13,543 nucleotides of DNA from an uncultured Eubacteriales bacterium (GTDB taxonomy: Bacteria; Bacillota; Clostridia; Oscillospirales; Acutalibacteraceae), in NCBI GenBank assembly GCA_900320415.1, contig ONSE01000260.1:1-13543 (forward strand), given 5' to 3'. Shown piece after piece: positions 1 through 5,980 of the stretch (the first letter of the stretch is position 1; the number at the start of each line of letters is the position of its first letter). The translations under genes were made by a program, and so were the position numbers. Below the pieces are notes generated by a model that saw only the letters and a list, made by a program, of their open reading frames with translations, did no database searches and had not been told where the DNA came from.

Positions 1-840
1 GAGCACAAGGACATGGCGGAGTACCTCTACTGCAAGAGCCTGCTCTTCCGCCAGTGCCGCAGGGCTGCCGCGAACTGCGACGACCCCGCGTGGAAGGAGA
101 TCACCAAGGATTTCAATGGCGATATCCTGACCTACGGTTTCTCACAGGACGCCATGCTCCGCGCCAAAAACGACCATCTTCTCTCGGAGGGCGGCTTCAT
201 CGGCGTCCACTTCGAGACCGAGGGATTGAAAGCCCTTTCGCTCGACGTCGGCGTTCCCGGCAAATTCAACGCCTACAACGCCCTCGCGGCGATCTGCGCG
301 GTGTCGTTCTTTGACATTCCCGACAAGGCGGTCACCGACGGACTGCGGATCGCCCACGTCAAGGGCAGAGTGGAGCCTGTACCCGTTCCCGGCAACTACT
401 CCCTGCTGATCGACTACGCCCATAACGCGCTCTCCATGGAGAACGTCCTCACCACCCTGCGGCAGTATCATCCCCACCGCCTGATCACGCTCTTCGGCGC
501 GGGCGGCAACCGTCCGAAGGTGCGCCGCTTTGAGATGGGCGAAACCTCGGGCAGACTCAGCGACCTCAGCGTCATCACCGAGGACAACTCCCGCTTTGAG
601 GACGTGATGGACATCATCGAGGACATCAAAACGGGACTTCACAAAACCGACGGAAAATACGTCGTTGTACCGCAGCGCAAGGAAGCGATCCGCTACTGTA
701 TGCGCATCGCGGAGGACGGCGACATCATCGTTCTCGCGGGCAAGGGACATGAGGATTACCAGGAGATCCGCGGCGTGAAGCACCACATGGACGAGAGAGA
801 GCTGATCCGCGAGATCATCGAGGAGGAAAACTGGGGCTGA
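1..840 (+). CDS. MurE-type UDP-N-acetylmuramyl-peptide ligase, C-terminal part (5' end outside window)
   Basis: This is the ATP-dependent cytoplasmic ligase family that adds the third residue to the peptidoglycan stem peptide. The frame is open from base 1, so the gene starts upstream; 279 codons are visible, about 55-60% of a usual MurE. Visible family motifs, in order: EHKDMAEY near the left edge; GKFNAYNALAA (central domain end); GRVE; DYAHN, typical of Mur ligases; GAGGNRPKVRR (C-terminal domain); a DNSR motif at 583-594; and LAGKGHEDYQ near the end. The substrate motif of diaminopimelate-adding MurE is DNPR. Here it is DNSR, so the Asp, Asn and Arg are kept but the Pro is Ser, and the amino acid added is uncertain. 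The N-terminal UMAG-binding domain and the P-loop lie outside the window. It could be the main murE or a clostridial MurE-like paralog, so I give no symbol. The next gene, pncB, converges on it. Confidence 0.88.
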   Translation, partial: EHKDMAEYLYCKSLLFRQCRRAAANCDDPAWKEITKDFNGDILTYGFSQDAMLRAKNDHLLSEGGFIGVHFETEGLKALSLDVGVPGKFNAYNALAAICAVSFFDIPDKAVTDGLRIAHVKGRVEPVPVPGNYSLLIDYAHNALSMENVLTTLRQYHPHRLITLFGAGGNRPKVRRFEMGETSGRLSDLSVITEDNSRFEDVMDIIEDIKTGLHKTDGKYVVVPQRKEAIRYCMRIAEDGDIIVLAGKGHEDYQEIRGVKHHMDERELIREIIEEENWG

Positions 841-889
841 AAACAGTCGGAACCCGTCACTCTCTGACAGACAATTCACATCCGTGACC

Positions 890-917
890 AAAAAAGGGGC
901 GCTGCGTCCGCAGCGCC
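890..917 (-). terminator. Rho-independent terminator of pncB
   Basis: A perfect inverted repeat, GGCGCTGCG (898-906) and CGCAGCGCC (909-917), closes on a short loop. Read on the - strand it is followed by CC and six T residues (A run at 890-895). It lies about 20 bases past the pncB stop codon. The + side lacks a good T tract, so it is only a weak candidate for ending the convergent Mur ligase transcript. A second, long-looped pairing, GTCAC (856-860) with GTGAC (884-888), is too weak to call. Confidence 0.85.
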
Positions 918-936
918 TCAACTATTTACAAAACTA

Positions 937-2370
937 TCAGCTCAGCCTGTGGACATCCAGCAGGATACGCTTGATCTCATAAAGCTGCTCGGAAAGATCC
1001 ACATAATAGGTATGGGGATTCTCGAAGCGCTTGACCTCGTCCCAGAGCAGCTCAATCTGCTCGCGGCAGTAGGCGGCGATCTCCTGAATGGAGGGACTGT
1101 CGTAAACACAGACGCCATTCCGGAAAACGGGAACCAGCAGCTCCTTGGCGGTAAAGTTCGTCAGGGTTTTGGTTTTCCACGTCGCGTTAGGGTCGAAGAT
1201 GGTATGGGGCTTGGTGTCGTCCACTACCTCGTCATAGACGCAGAGCTCGTCTGCGAGCGCCTTGCCGCTCTCGTTGTCATAATAGCGGTAAACCTTCTTG
1301 AAGTGGGGATTGGTGATTTTCGCGGCATTTTCGCTGACCTTGATTTTCGGCTCGATCTCGCCGTTGCCGGTCTCGACCGCCACCAGCTTGTAGACGCCGC
1401 CGAACACGGGGGAGCTGGAGGAGGTGATCAGTCTTTCGCCTACGCCGAAGGTGTCCACCTGCGCGCCCTGCATCATCAGATCGCGGATCAGCTTCTCGTC
1501 CAGCGCGTTGGACGCGGTGATGGTACACTCGGTCAGGCCCGCCTCATCGAGCATTTTCCGCGCCTTCTTGGAGAGGTAGGAAATATCGCCCGAATCCAGA
1601 CGGATGGCGCAGCGCATGATGCCCTGCTCCCTGAACACCTTGATCGCGTTGGGAATACCGCTTTTGAGGGTGTCGTAGGTATCCACCAGCAGGGTGGGAT
1701 GGTCGGGATACAGCTCGCAGTAGGTTTTAAATGCCTCGTACTCGCTGTCGAACATCTGGATCCAGGAGTGCGCCATGGTGCCGCCCGCGGGCACACCGTA
1801 CAGCTCGTCGGTCAAAGTGCAGGCGGTTCCCGCGCATCCTCCGATGTACGCCGCCCTCGCGCCGTCGATCGCGCCGCTCGCGCCCTGGGCGCGCCGTGAG
1901 CCGAACTCGAGCACCGCTCTTCCCTGCGCCGCTCTCACGATGCGGTTCGCCTTGGTAGCGATCAGGGTCTGGTGGTTCAGCGTCAGCAGTACGAAGGTCT
2001 CGATCAGCTGCGCCTCGATCGCGGGCGCCTTCACCGTGAGAATCGGCTCGTTGGGGAACACGGGAGTTCCCTCGGGCACGGAATAGATATCGCCCGTGAA
2101 ACGGAACTCTCTCAGATAATTGAGAAAATCCCCGTCAAAAATCCCCTTGGAGCGGAGATAGTCGATATCCGTGTCGGTGAAGTGCAGCTCCCTGATATAG
2201 TCGATGAGCTGCTCGAGGCCTGCCGCGACGGCAAAGCCCCCGTTGTCGGGCACGCTGCGGAAAAATACGTCGAAATAGACGTTTCGCTTGTAGAAGCCGC
2301 TTTTAAAATAGCCGTTTGCCATGGTGAATTCATAGAAGTCACAGAGCATCGCCATGTTTTGGTGTTTCAT
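937..2370 (-). CDS. pncB: Nicotinate phosphoribosyltransferase
   Basis: This enzyme makes nicotinate mononucleotide from nicotinate and PRPP with ATP help, the entry step of the Preiss-Handler NAD salvage route in the cytoplasm. The 477-residue product has the usual family length. Seen in order: the N-terminal DFYEFTMANGYF segment (residues 11-22), EFGSRRAQG (155-163), GGCAGTACTLT (177-187), GGTMAHSWIQ (196-205, with the His that is phosphorylated in this family), LVDTYDTLKSG (228-238) and RLDSGDI (257-263) for phosphate binding. I chose the ATG at 2370 because GAGGGA sits 7 bases upstream and the protein then begins MKHQNMAMLCDFYEF as in relatives. The frame stays open to 2628, but that extension crosses the promoter and looks unrelated. 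It is transcribed alone from a promoter at 2429-2457 and ends at the hairpin at 890-917. Confidence 0.96.
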   Translation of the reverse strand: MKHQNMAMLCDFYEFTMANGYFKSGFYKRNVYFDVFFRSVPDNGGFAVAAGLEQLIDYIRELHFTDTDIDYLRSKGIFDGDFLNYLREFRFTGDIYSVPEGTPVFPNEPILTVKAPAIEAQLIETFVLLTLNHQTLIATKANRIVRAAQGRAVLEFGSRRAQGASGAIDGARAAYIGGCAGTACTLTDELYGVPAGGTMAHSWIQMFDSEYEAFKTYCELYPDHPTLLVDTYDTLKSGIPNAIKVFREQGIMRCAIRLDSGDISYLSKKARKMLDEAGLTECTITASNALDEKLIRDLMMQGAQVDTFGVGERLITSSSSPVFGGVYKLVAVETGNGEIEPKIKVSENAAKITNPHFKKVYRYYDNESGKALADELCVYDEVVDDTKPHTIFDPNATWKTKTLTNFTAKELLVPVFRNGVCVYDSPSIQEIAAYCREQIELLWDEVKRFENPHTYYVDLSEQLYEIKRILLDVHRLS

Positions 2371-2387
2371 AAATAATCCCTCTTTTG

Positions 2388-2415
2388 TTGACATCAATTT
2401 CGGGTGTGATATAAT
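2388..2415 (+). promoter_or_regulatory. Sigma-A-type promoter of the small zinc-ribbon gene
   Basis: A perfect TTGACA (2388-2393), a 16-base spacer and a perfect TATAAT (2410-2415), with an extended -10 TG at 2407-2408. The predicted start is near 2422, giving a leader of about 50 bases before the zinc-ribbon gene. Such a close match supports that small gene being real and well expressed. The promoter lies inside the untranslated leader of the opposite pncB transcript. Confidence 0.8.
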
Positions 2416-2428
2416 AGTTCCATCAAAT

Positions 2429-2457
2429 ATTGTAGCAAGCGGACAACGCTTTGTCAA
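2429..2457 (-). promoter_or_regulatory. Sigma-A-type promoter of pncB with an inverted repeat in the spacer
   Basis: On the - strand, TTGACA (2452-2457) is followed by a 17-base spacer and TACAAT (2429-2434), 11 of 12 consensus bases. The predicted start is near 2422, giving a leader of about 52 bases before pncB. The spacer is filled by a perfect inverted repeat, AAGCG-GACAA-CGCTT (2437-2451), a candidate operator. The promoter faces the + strand promoter at 2388-2415. Confidence 0.8.
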
Positions 2458-2472
2458 TGGGAGATGATAATT

Positions 2473-2649
2473 TTGAAAGACGAAGAGCTGAAGCTTTGTC
2501 CTTTCTGCGAGAGCCTGCTGATGCTGATGCAGGACGGACACAACGGCGGAGTGCCGTATCTGGAGTGCCGGACCTGCGGACTGCGGTTCCGCACGGAGGG
2601 CTTTCACGAAAAGCCCGTGGAGCTTCATTTTGAGGAGGAAACAAAATGA
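2473..2649 (+). CDS. Small CXXC zinc-ribbon protein of unknown function
   Basis: The product is a 58-residue hypothetical protein. It has two cysteine knuckles, CPFC near the N-terminus and CRTC about 25 residues later, spaced as in a rubredoxin-like or Lar-like zinc ribbon, followed by an acidic tail. I infer zinc binding; no function can be assigned. GGGAG (2459-2463) lies 9 bases before the TTG at 2473 but directly abuts the in-frame ATG at 2464, so I prefer the TTG start. The ATG would add three residues. Evidence that it is a real gene: its own near-perfect promoter (2388-2415), the ribosome binding site, the paired cysteines, and a strong terminator two bases after the stop. It is divergent from pncB and convergent with metA. 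Confidence 0.72.
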   Translation: MKDEELKLCPFCESLLMLMQDGHNGGVPYLECRTCGLRFRTEGFHEKPVELHFEEETK

Positions 2650-2650
2650 T

Positions 2651-2687
2651 AACAGCGGCAGCTCTTCGCTGCCGCTGTTGTTATTTC
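2651..2687 (+). terminator. Strong terminator of the zinc-ribbon gene, possibly bidirectional
   Basis: A 12-bp perfect stem, AACAGCGGCAGC (2651-2662) with GCTGCCGCTGTT (2668-2679), has a 5-base TCTTC loop and is followed by GTTATTTC. Read on the - strand the hairpin is followed by ATCATTTTGTTTC, so it may also end metA transcripts arriving from the other side. Confidence 0.85.
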
Positions 2688-2783
2688 GGGAGCCTCCAAT
2701 AAATCCATGTCATGCAGAAGTGCGGAAGATTGATGGCAAGATGATGCCGTGAAGATTTCGTGCTTATGCGCGGCAGGGAATTT

Positions 2784-3734
2784 TTAGAGGTTCCCTTTCG
2801 TCTTTTTCGGGTATTTCCGCAGCAGCTCTCCCAGATCGTAGGGAGTCGCCTGATAGACAAAGTAGTTGAGCCAGTTGGTATACAGCAGGGTCGCGTTGCT
2901 GCGCCACGTCATCGGCGGGGTGAGCGACGCGTCGTCGTCGGGGAAGTAATGGCACGGGACATTCGGCTCGATCCCCTTGTTCAGATCCCTGTAATACTCG
3001 TTGGCGAGGGTCTCGCGGTCATACTCGGCGTGACCGGTGATAAACACCTGTCTGCCGCTCTTGTTGACAATGATCGCGGCGCCTGCCTGGTCGCTGACGG
3101 CGAGCACCTCCAGCGCGAGCTGCCTGTCGATATCCTCGCGCCGCACGGTGGTATAGCGCGAATGAGGGATCACAAAATTGTCGTCAAAGCCGCGCATCAG
3201 CGGATGGAACGGCTTGAGCACAGTGTGGGAATACACGCCGCTGAGCTTTTCGGGCAGCGGATATTTTTGGATGCCGTAGTGATAGTAAAGTCCCGCCTGC
3301 GCTCCCCAGCAGATGTGGAAGGTGGAGTAGACGTTGTGCTTTGACCACTCCATGATCTCGCACAGCTCCTCCCAGTAATCGACCTCCTCGAAGGGCAGCT
3401 GCTCCACAGGCGCGCCCGTGATGATCAGACCGTCAAAGGTCATCTCCCTGATTTCGTCAAAGGTCTTGTAAAAGGTAGTCAGATGGTGCGGCGAGGTGTT
3501 CTTGGAGGTGTGAGACGCCATCTGCAGCAGCTCGATGTCCACCTGCAAAGGGCTGTTTCCGAGCAGACGGAGCAGCTGGGTCTCGGTGGTGATCTTGGTG
3601 GGCATGAGGTTGAGGATGACGATTTTCAGCGGACGGATGTCCTGTCTGAGCGCGACGTCGTCGGGCATGACGAAAATGTTCTCACTCTCGAGTACCTTGA
3701 TAGCGGGCAAATTGCTCTGAACCTTGATTGGCAT
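2784..3734 (-). CDS. metA: Homoserine O-acetyltransferase, MetA family (often labelled O-succinyltransferase)
   Basis: It activates the hydroxyl of L-homoserine with an acyl-CoA, the first committed step of methionine synthesis. The 316-residue protein aligns without gaps to the standard numbering. The nucleophile Cys142 lies in HICWGAQAG, and His235 and Glu237 lie in GHAEYD. Position 111 is Glu (GAPVE). In this family Glu111 is known to select acetyl-CoA and Gly111 to select succinyl-CoA, so I predict O-acetylhomoserine as the product despite the common succinyltransferase label. The ATG at 3734 has GGGAGG about 11 bases upstream. It lies 70 bp downstream of proS on the same strand. That gap holds two -10-like hexamers (TACAAT at 3772-3777 and TATACT at 3789-3794) without convincing -35 boxes, and a small hairpin. 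It is too short for an S-box or T-box. Confidence 0.96.
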   Translation of the reverse strand: MPIKVQSNLPAIKVLESENIFVMPDDVALRQDIRPLKIVILNLMPTKITTETQLLRLLGNSPLQVDIELLQMASHTSKNTSPHHLTTFYKTFDEIREMTFDGLIITGAPVEQLPFEEVDYWEELCEIMEWSKHNVYSTFHICWGAQAGLYYHYGIQKYPLPEKLSGVYSHTVLKPFHPLMRGFDDNFVIPHSRYTTVRREDIDRQLALEVLAVSDQAGAAIIVNKSGRQVFITGHAEYDRETLANEYYRDLNKGIEPNVPCHYFPDDDASLTPPMTWRSNATLLYTNWLNYFVYQATPYDLGELLRKYPKKTKGNL

Positions 3735-3755
3735 ATTCTCTTTTCCTCCCTTCTC

Positions 3756-3770
3756 TCTGCGAGGCGCAGA
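3756..3770 (-). promoter_or_regulatory. Small hairpin in the metA leader
   Basis: A 6-bp inverted repeat, TCTGCG and CGCAGA with a 3-base loop, lies directly upstream of the metA ribosome binding site in the 70-bp proS-metA gap. No T tract follows on the - strand. It may be an RNA stem near the 5' end of a metA transcript or a protein-binding site, or it may be chance. Confidence 0.35.
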
Positions 3771-3804
3771 AATTGTATATTTTCAGATAGTATATAATGA
3801 CCGA

Positions 3805-5244
3805 TTAATACTGCTTGCCCCAGAATACCATATGCTTGGCGGGCCTGCCGCAGCAGACGCACACGTCGGACAGCTGCTCCTCCTCAAAGGGGATGCAGCG
3901 GCTCTTCACGCCGCCCGTCTCGTCCTTGAGCTGATCCTCGCAGGCGCTGTCTCCGCACCACATCGCCTTGATGAAGCCGGGACGGTTCTTCGCGATGTCG
4001 AGGAACTCCTCGTGAGAGGTCGCGACAAAGGTCTTTTCCTGTGTGTTTTTGGCGGCTCTGTCGTACATATCCTGATGGATGGTTTTCATCAGGCTCTCCA
4101 CGAACGCGCTCAGCTCGTCAAGGGGCACAAACGCCTTTTCCCTGGTGTCGCGGCGCACCACGACGCACTGGTTCTTCTCGATGTCCTTGGGGCCGATCTC
4201 AACTCTCACGGGCACGCCCTTCATCTCATACTCCGCGAACTTCCAGCCGGGAGCGTGGTCACTGTCGTCGAGCTTGACGCGCCAGCTCTTCGCAAGCTCC
4301 GCCTTCAGCTCTGCAGCCTTCTCGAGAACGCCCTCCTTGTGCTGGGCTACGGGAATGATCGCCACCTGGATCGGCGCGATCTTCGGGGGCAGTACCAGAC
4401 CGTCGTCATCGCTGTGAACCATGATCAGCGCGCCGATCATGCGGGTGGAAACGCCCCAGGAGGTCTGGTGCGGATAGTGCAGCTTGTTGTCCTTGCCCGT
4501 GTAGGTGATGCCGAAGCTCCTGGCAAAGCCGTCGCCGAAGTAGTGCGAGGTGCCGCCCTGCAGGGCAACGCCGTTGTGCATCATCGGCTCGATGGTATAG
4601 GTCGCCTCCGCGCCCGCGAACTTTTCCTTCTCGGTTTTCTGACCGACGACAGCGGGGATCGCGAGGGTCTCGGTGTAGAAGTCGCTGTAGACCTGCAGCA
4701 TCCTCAGGGTTTCCTCCTGCGCCTCCTCGGCGGTGGCGTGCATGGTATGACCCTCCTGCCAGAGGAATTCGGAGGTGCGCAGGAAAGGACGGGTGGTCTT
4801 TTCCCATCTCACGACGGAGCACCACTGGTTGTAGAGCTTGGGCAGGTCGCGGTAGGTGGTGATGACCTTTTTGTAGTGCTCACAGAAGAGCGTCTCGGAG
4901 GTGGGGCGCACCGCCAGACGTTCGGTCAGCTTCTCCTGACCGCCGATGGTGACCCACGCGCACTCGGGCGCAAAGCCCTCGACGTGATCCTTTTCTCTCT
5001 GCAGCAGGCTCTCGGGGATGAACATGGGCATATAGACGTTCTCGTGACCCGTCTCCTTAAAGCGTCTGTCCATGTCAGCCTGCATCAGCTCCCAGATGGC
5101 GTAGCCGTAGGGACGGATGACCATGCAGCCCTTCACGCCCGAATAGTCCACCAGCTCCGCCTTCTTGACGATGTCGGTGTACCACTTGGCGAAATCCTCG
5201 TCGCGGCTCGTGATCGCCTCGACCATTTTCTTGTTCGCAGCCAT
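3805..5244 (-). CDS. proS: Prolyl-tRNA synthetase, class III (archaeal/eukaryotic-like, C-terminal zinc domain)
   Basis: It charges tRNA-Pro with proline in the cytoplasm. The 479-residue protein matches the short architecture without the editing insertion. Class II catalytic core: FIPESLLQREKDHVEGF (75-91), RPTSET (113-118), FLRTSEFLWQEGHT (154-167), GTSHYFGDGF (231-240) and the motif 3 region around HQTSWGVSTRMIGA (259-272). An anticodon-binding domain follows from about residue 290. The C-terminal zinc domain has Cys430, 435, 462 and 465, and the chain ends in a Tyr as is usual in this class. The ATG at 5244 has AGGAGG 8 bases upstream. The frame is open 31 codons further, but this crosses the promoter. 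It has its own promoter (5284-5312) and no T-box. It may read through into metA. Confidence 0.97.
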   Translation of the reverse strand: MAANKKMVEAITSRDEDFAKWYTDIVKKAELVDYSGVKGCMVIRPYGYAIWELMQADMDRRFKETGHENVYMPMFIPESLLQREKDHVEGFAPECAWVTIGGQEKLTERLAVRPTSETLFCEHYKKVITTYRDLPKLYNQWCSVVRWEKTTRPFLRTSEFLWQEGHTMHATAEEAQEETLRMLQVYSDFYTETLAIPAVVGQKTEKEKFAGAEATYTIEPMMHNGVALQGGTSHYFGDGFARSFGITYTGKDNKLHYPHQTSWGVSTRMIGALIMVHSDDDGLVLPPKIAPIQVAIIPVAQHKEGVLEKAAELKAELAKSWRVKLDDSDHAPGWKFAEYEMKGVPVRVEIGPKDIEKNQCVVVRRDTREKAFVPLDELSAFVESLMKTIHQDMYDRAAKNTQEKTFVATSHEEFLDIAKNRPGFIKAMWCGDSACEDQLKDETGGVKSRCIPFEEEQLSDVCVCCGRPAKHMVFWGKQY

Positions 5245-5283
5245 ATCTATTTCCTCCTGTAGGGTGATAATCATAATGTTTCT

Positions 5284-5312
5284 ATTATACATCAACTCTC
5301 GCATTTTGACAA
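5284..5312 (-). promoter_or_regulatory. Sigma-A-type promoter of proS
   Basis: On the - strand, TTGTCA (5307-5312), a 17-base spacer and a perfect TATAAT (5284-5289). The predicted start is near 5277, giving a leader of about 33 bases, too short for a T-box riboswitch, which some prolyl-tRNA synthetase genes carry. Confidence 0.75.
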
Positions 5313-5335
5313 GTGGGTAATTTGCGCGGCAGGGC

Positions 5336-5367
5336 AAAAAGAAAAACCGACGCAGACGCGCCGGCTT
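5336..5367 (-). terminator. Terminator at the end of the aro-pheA-tetR cluster
   Basis: On the - strand, AAGCCGGCGC pairs with GCGTCGGTTT (10 pairs including G-T wobbles, loop GTCT), followed by T-rich TTCTTTTT. It starts a few bases after the TetR stop codon and separates the aromatic cluster from the proS promoter. Confidence 0.75.
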
Positions 5368-5371
5368 GAGG

Positions 5372-5932
5372 TTATTCTTTCATTTTGCTGCAGTTGCGCA
5401 TGGCGTTGTCAAAGGTTCCCTCAAACACGCCGCAGACGCGGCGGAGCTTCTCCGCGAGGTCGTATCTCATGCCGCCGCTGAGCCAATCCATCACAAAGCC
5501 GATCAGAAGGCTTTTGTAGTAGAGCACCAGCGCCTCCCGGTTCTCGTCGGAGATGCGGTAGTTCGCGGTATAGTATTCCACATACGACTCCACCGTGCGC
5601 GCCGCCACGCTGTTGAGATAGCGCTCGAACATCTCACGGTTGGCGGAGTTGAAAATATGCATCATCGCGGTCTTGTTCTGAAGCGCGAACCGTATGGCGG
5701 TGGTCATGCAGCCGTAGATGCTTTCGTTCTGCTCGGGCTGGAAAAACGCGTCCGCCTGCTCGTTGAAGATCTCCTCGATCAGGTGGGGGATATCCTCAAA
5801 ATGGTAATAAAAGGAATTGCGGTTGATACCGCAGTCCTCCACTATCTCCTTGACCGTGATCTTAGAGAGCGGCTTTCTGTTCAGCAGCTTCATAAAGGAG
5901 TTCTTGATGGCGTCCTTTGTCTGTGTTGTCAT
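5372..5932 (-). CDS. TetR/AcrR-family transcriptional regulator
   Basis: A 186-residue one-component repressor-type protein. The N-terminal TetR helix-turn-helix is clear: ITVKEIVEDCGINRNSFYYHFEDIPHLI spans residues 25-52, with the recognition helix ending in the typical FYYHF. The remainder is helical and should bind an unknown ligand and form the dimer. The ATG at 5932 has AGGTGAT 5 bases upstream. It lies 48 bp after pheA on the same strand with no clear promoter of its own, so it is probably the last gene of the aromatic operon. A perfect ATCATATGAT palindrome (5944-5953) directly before it may be an autoregulatory operator. Whether it controls the aromatic genes, itself, or something elsewhere cannot be told from sequence. 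Confidence 0.9.
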   Translation of the reverse strand: MTTQTKDAIKNSFMKLLNRKPLSKITVKEIVEDCGINRNSFYYHFEDIPHLIEEIFNEQADAFFQPEQNESIYGCMTTAIRFALQNKTAMMHIFNSANREMFERYLNSVAARTVESYVEYYTANYRISDENREALVLYYKSLLIGFVMDWLSGGMRYDLAEKLRRVCGVFEGTFDNAMRNCSKMKE

Positions 5933-5943
5933 GGCATCACCTC

Positions 5944-5953
5944 ATCATATGAT
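5944..5953. promoter_or_regulatory. Palindrome upstream of the TetR gene, candidate operator
   Basis: A perfect 10-bp palindrome, ATCATATGAT, lies in the 48-bp pheA-tetR gap, about 10 bases upstream of the TetR start codon and next to its ribosome binding site. TetR-family repressors often bind palindromes by their own gene, but 10 bp is short and AT-rich, so chance is possible. Confidence 0.35.
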
Positions 5954-5980
5954 AATATCCTTCCGTGGGGCTTTCGCGGG

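Noticed and set aside
2371..2628. N-terminal extension of pncB by 86 codons
   Set aside because: It would cross both promoters and run opposite the zinc-ribbon gene; the family start with a ribosome site is at 2370.
2688..2783. Region between the zinc-ribbon terminator and metA
   Set aside because: No ORF or strong hairpin; only a weak GGGAA/TTCCC pairing near the metA stop, which I do not call a terminator.
3735..3804. Search for an S-box or other SAM riboswitch upstream of metA
   Set aside because: The gap is only 70 bp and holds one 6-bp hairpin; known SAM riboswitches of this group need more room and conserved helices not seen here.
3724..5262. Long open frame of 512 codons on the + strand opposite proS
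   Set aside because: It is the exact antisense of proS, has no ribosome binding site or recognisable domain, and its composition (rich in L, V, G, H, R) is what GC-rich codon use yields on the opposite strand.
5245..5283. Search for a T-box before proS
   Set aside because: The predicted leader is only about 33 bases, with no specifier loop or T-box sequence.
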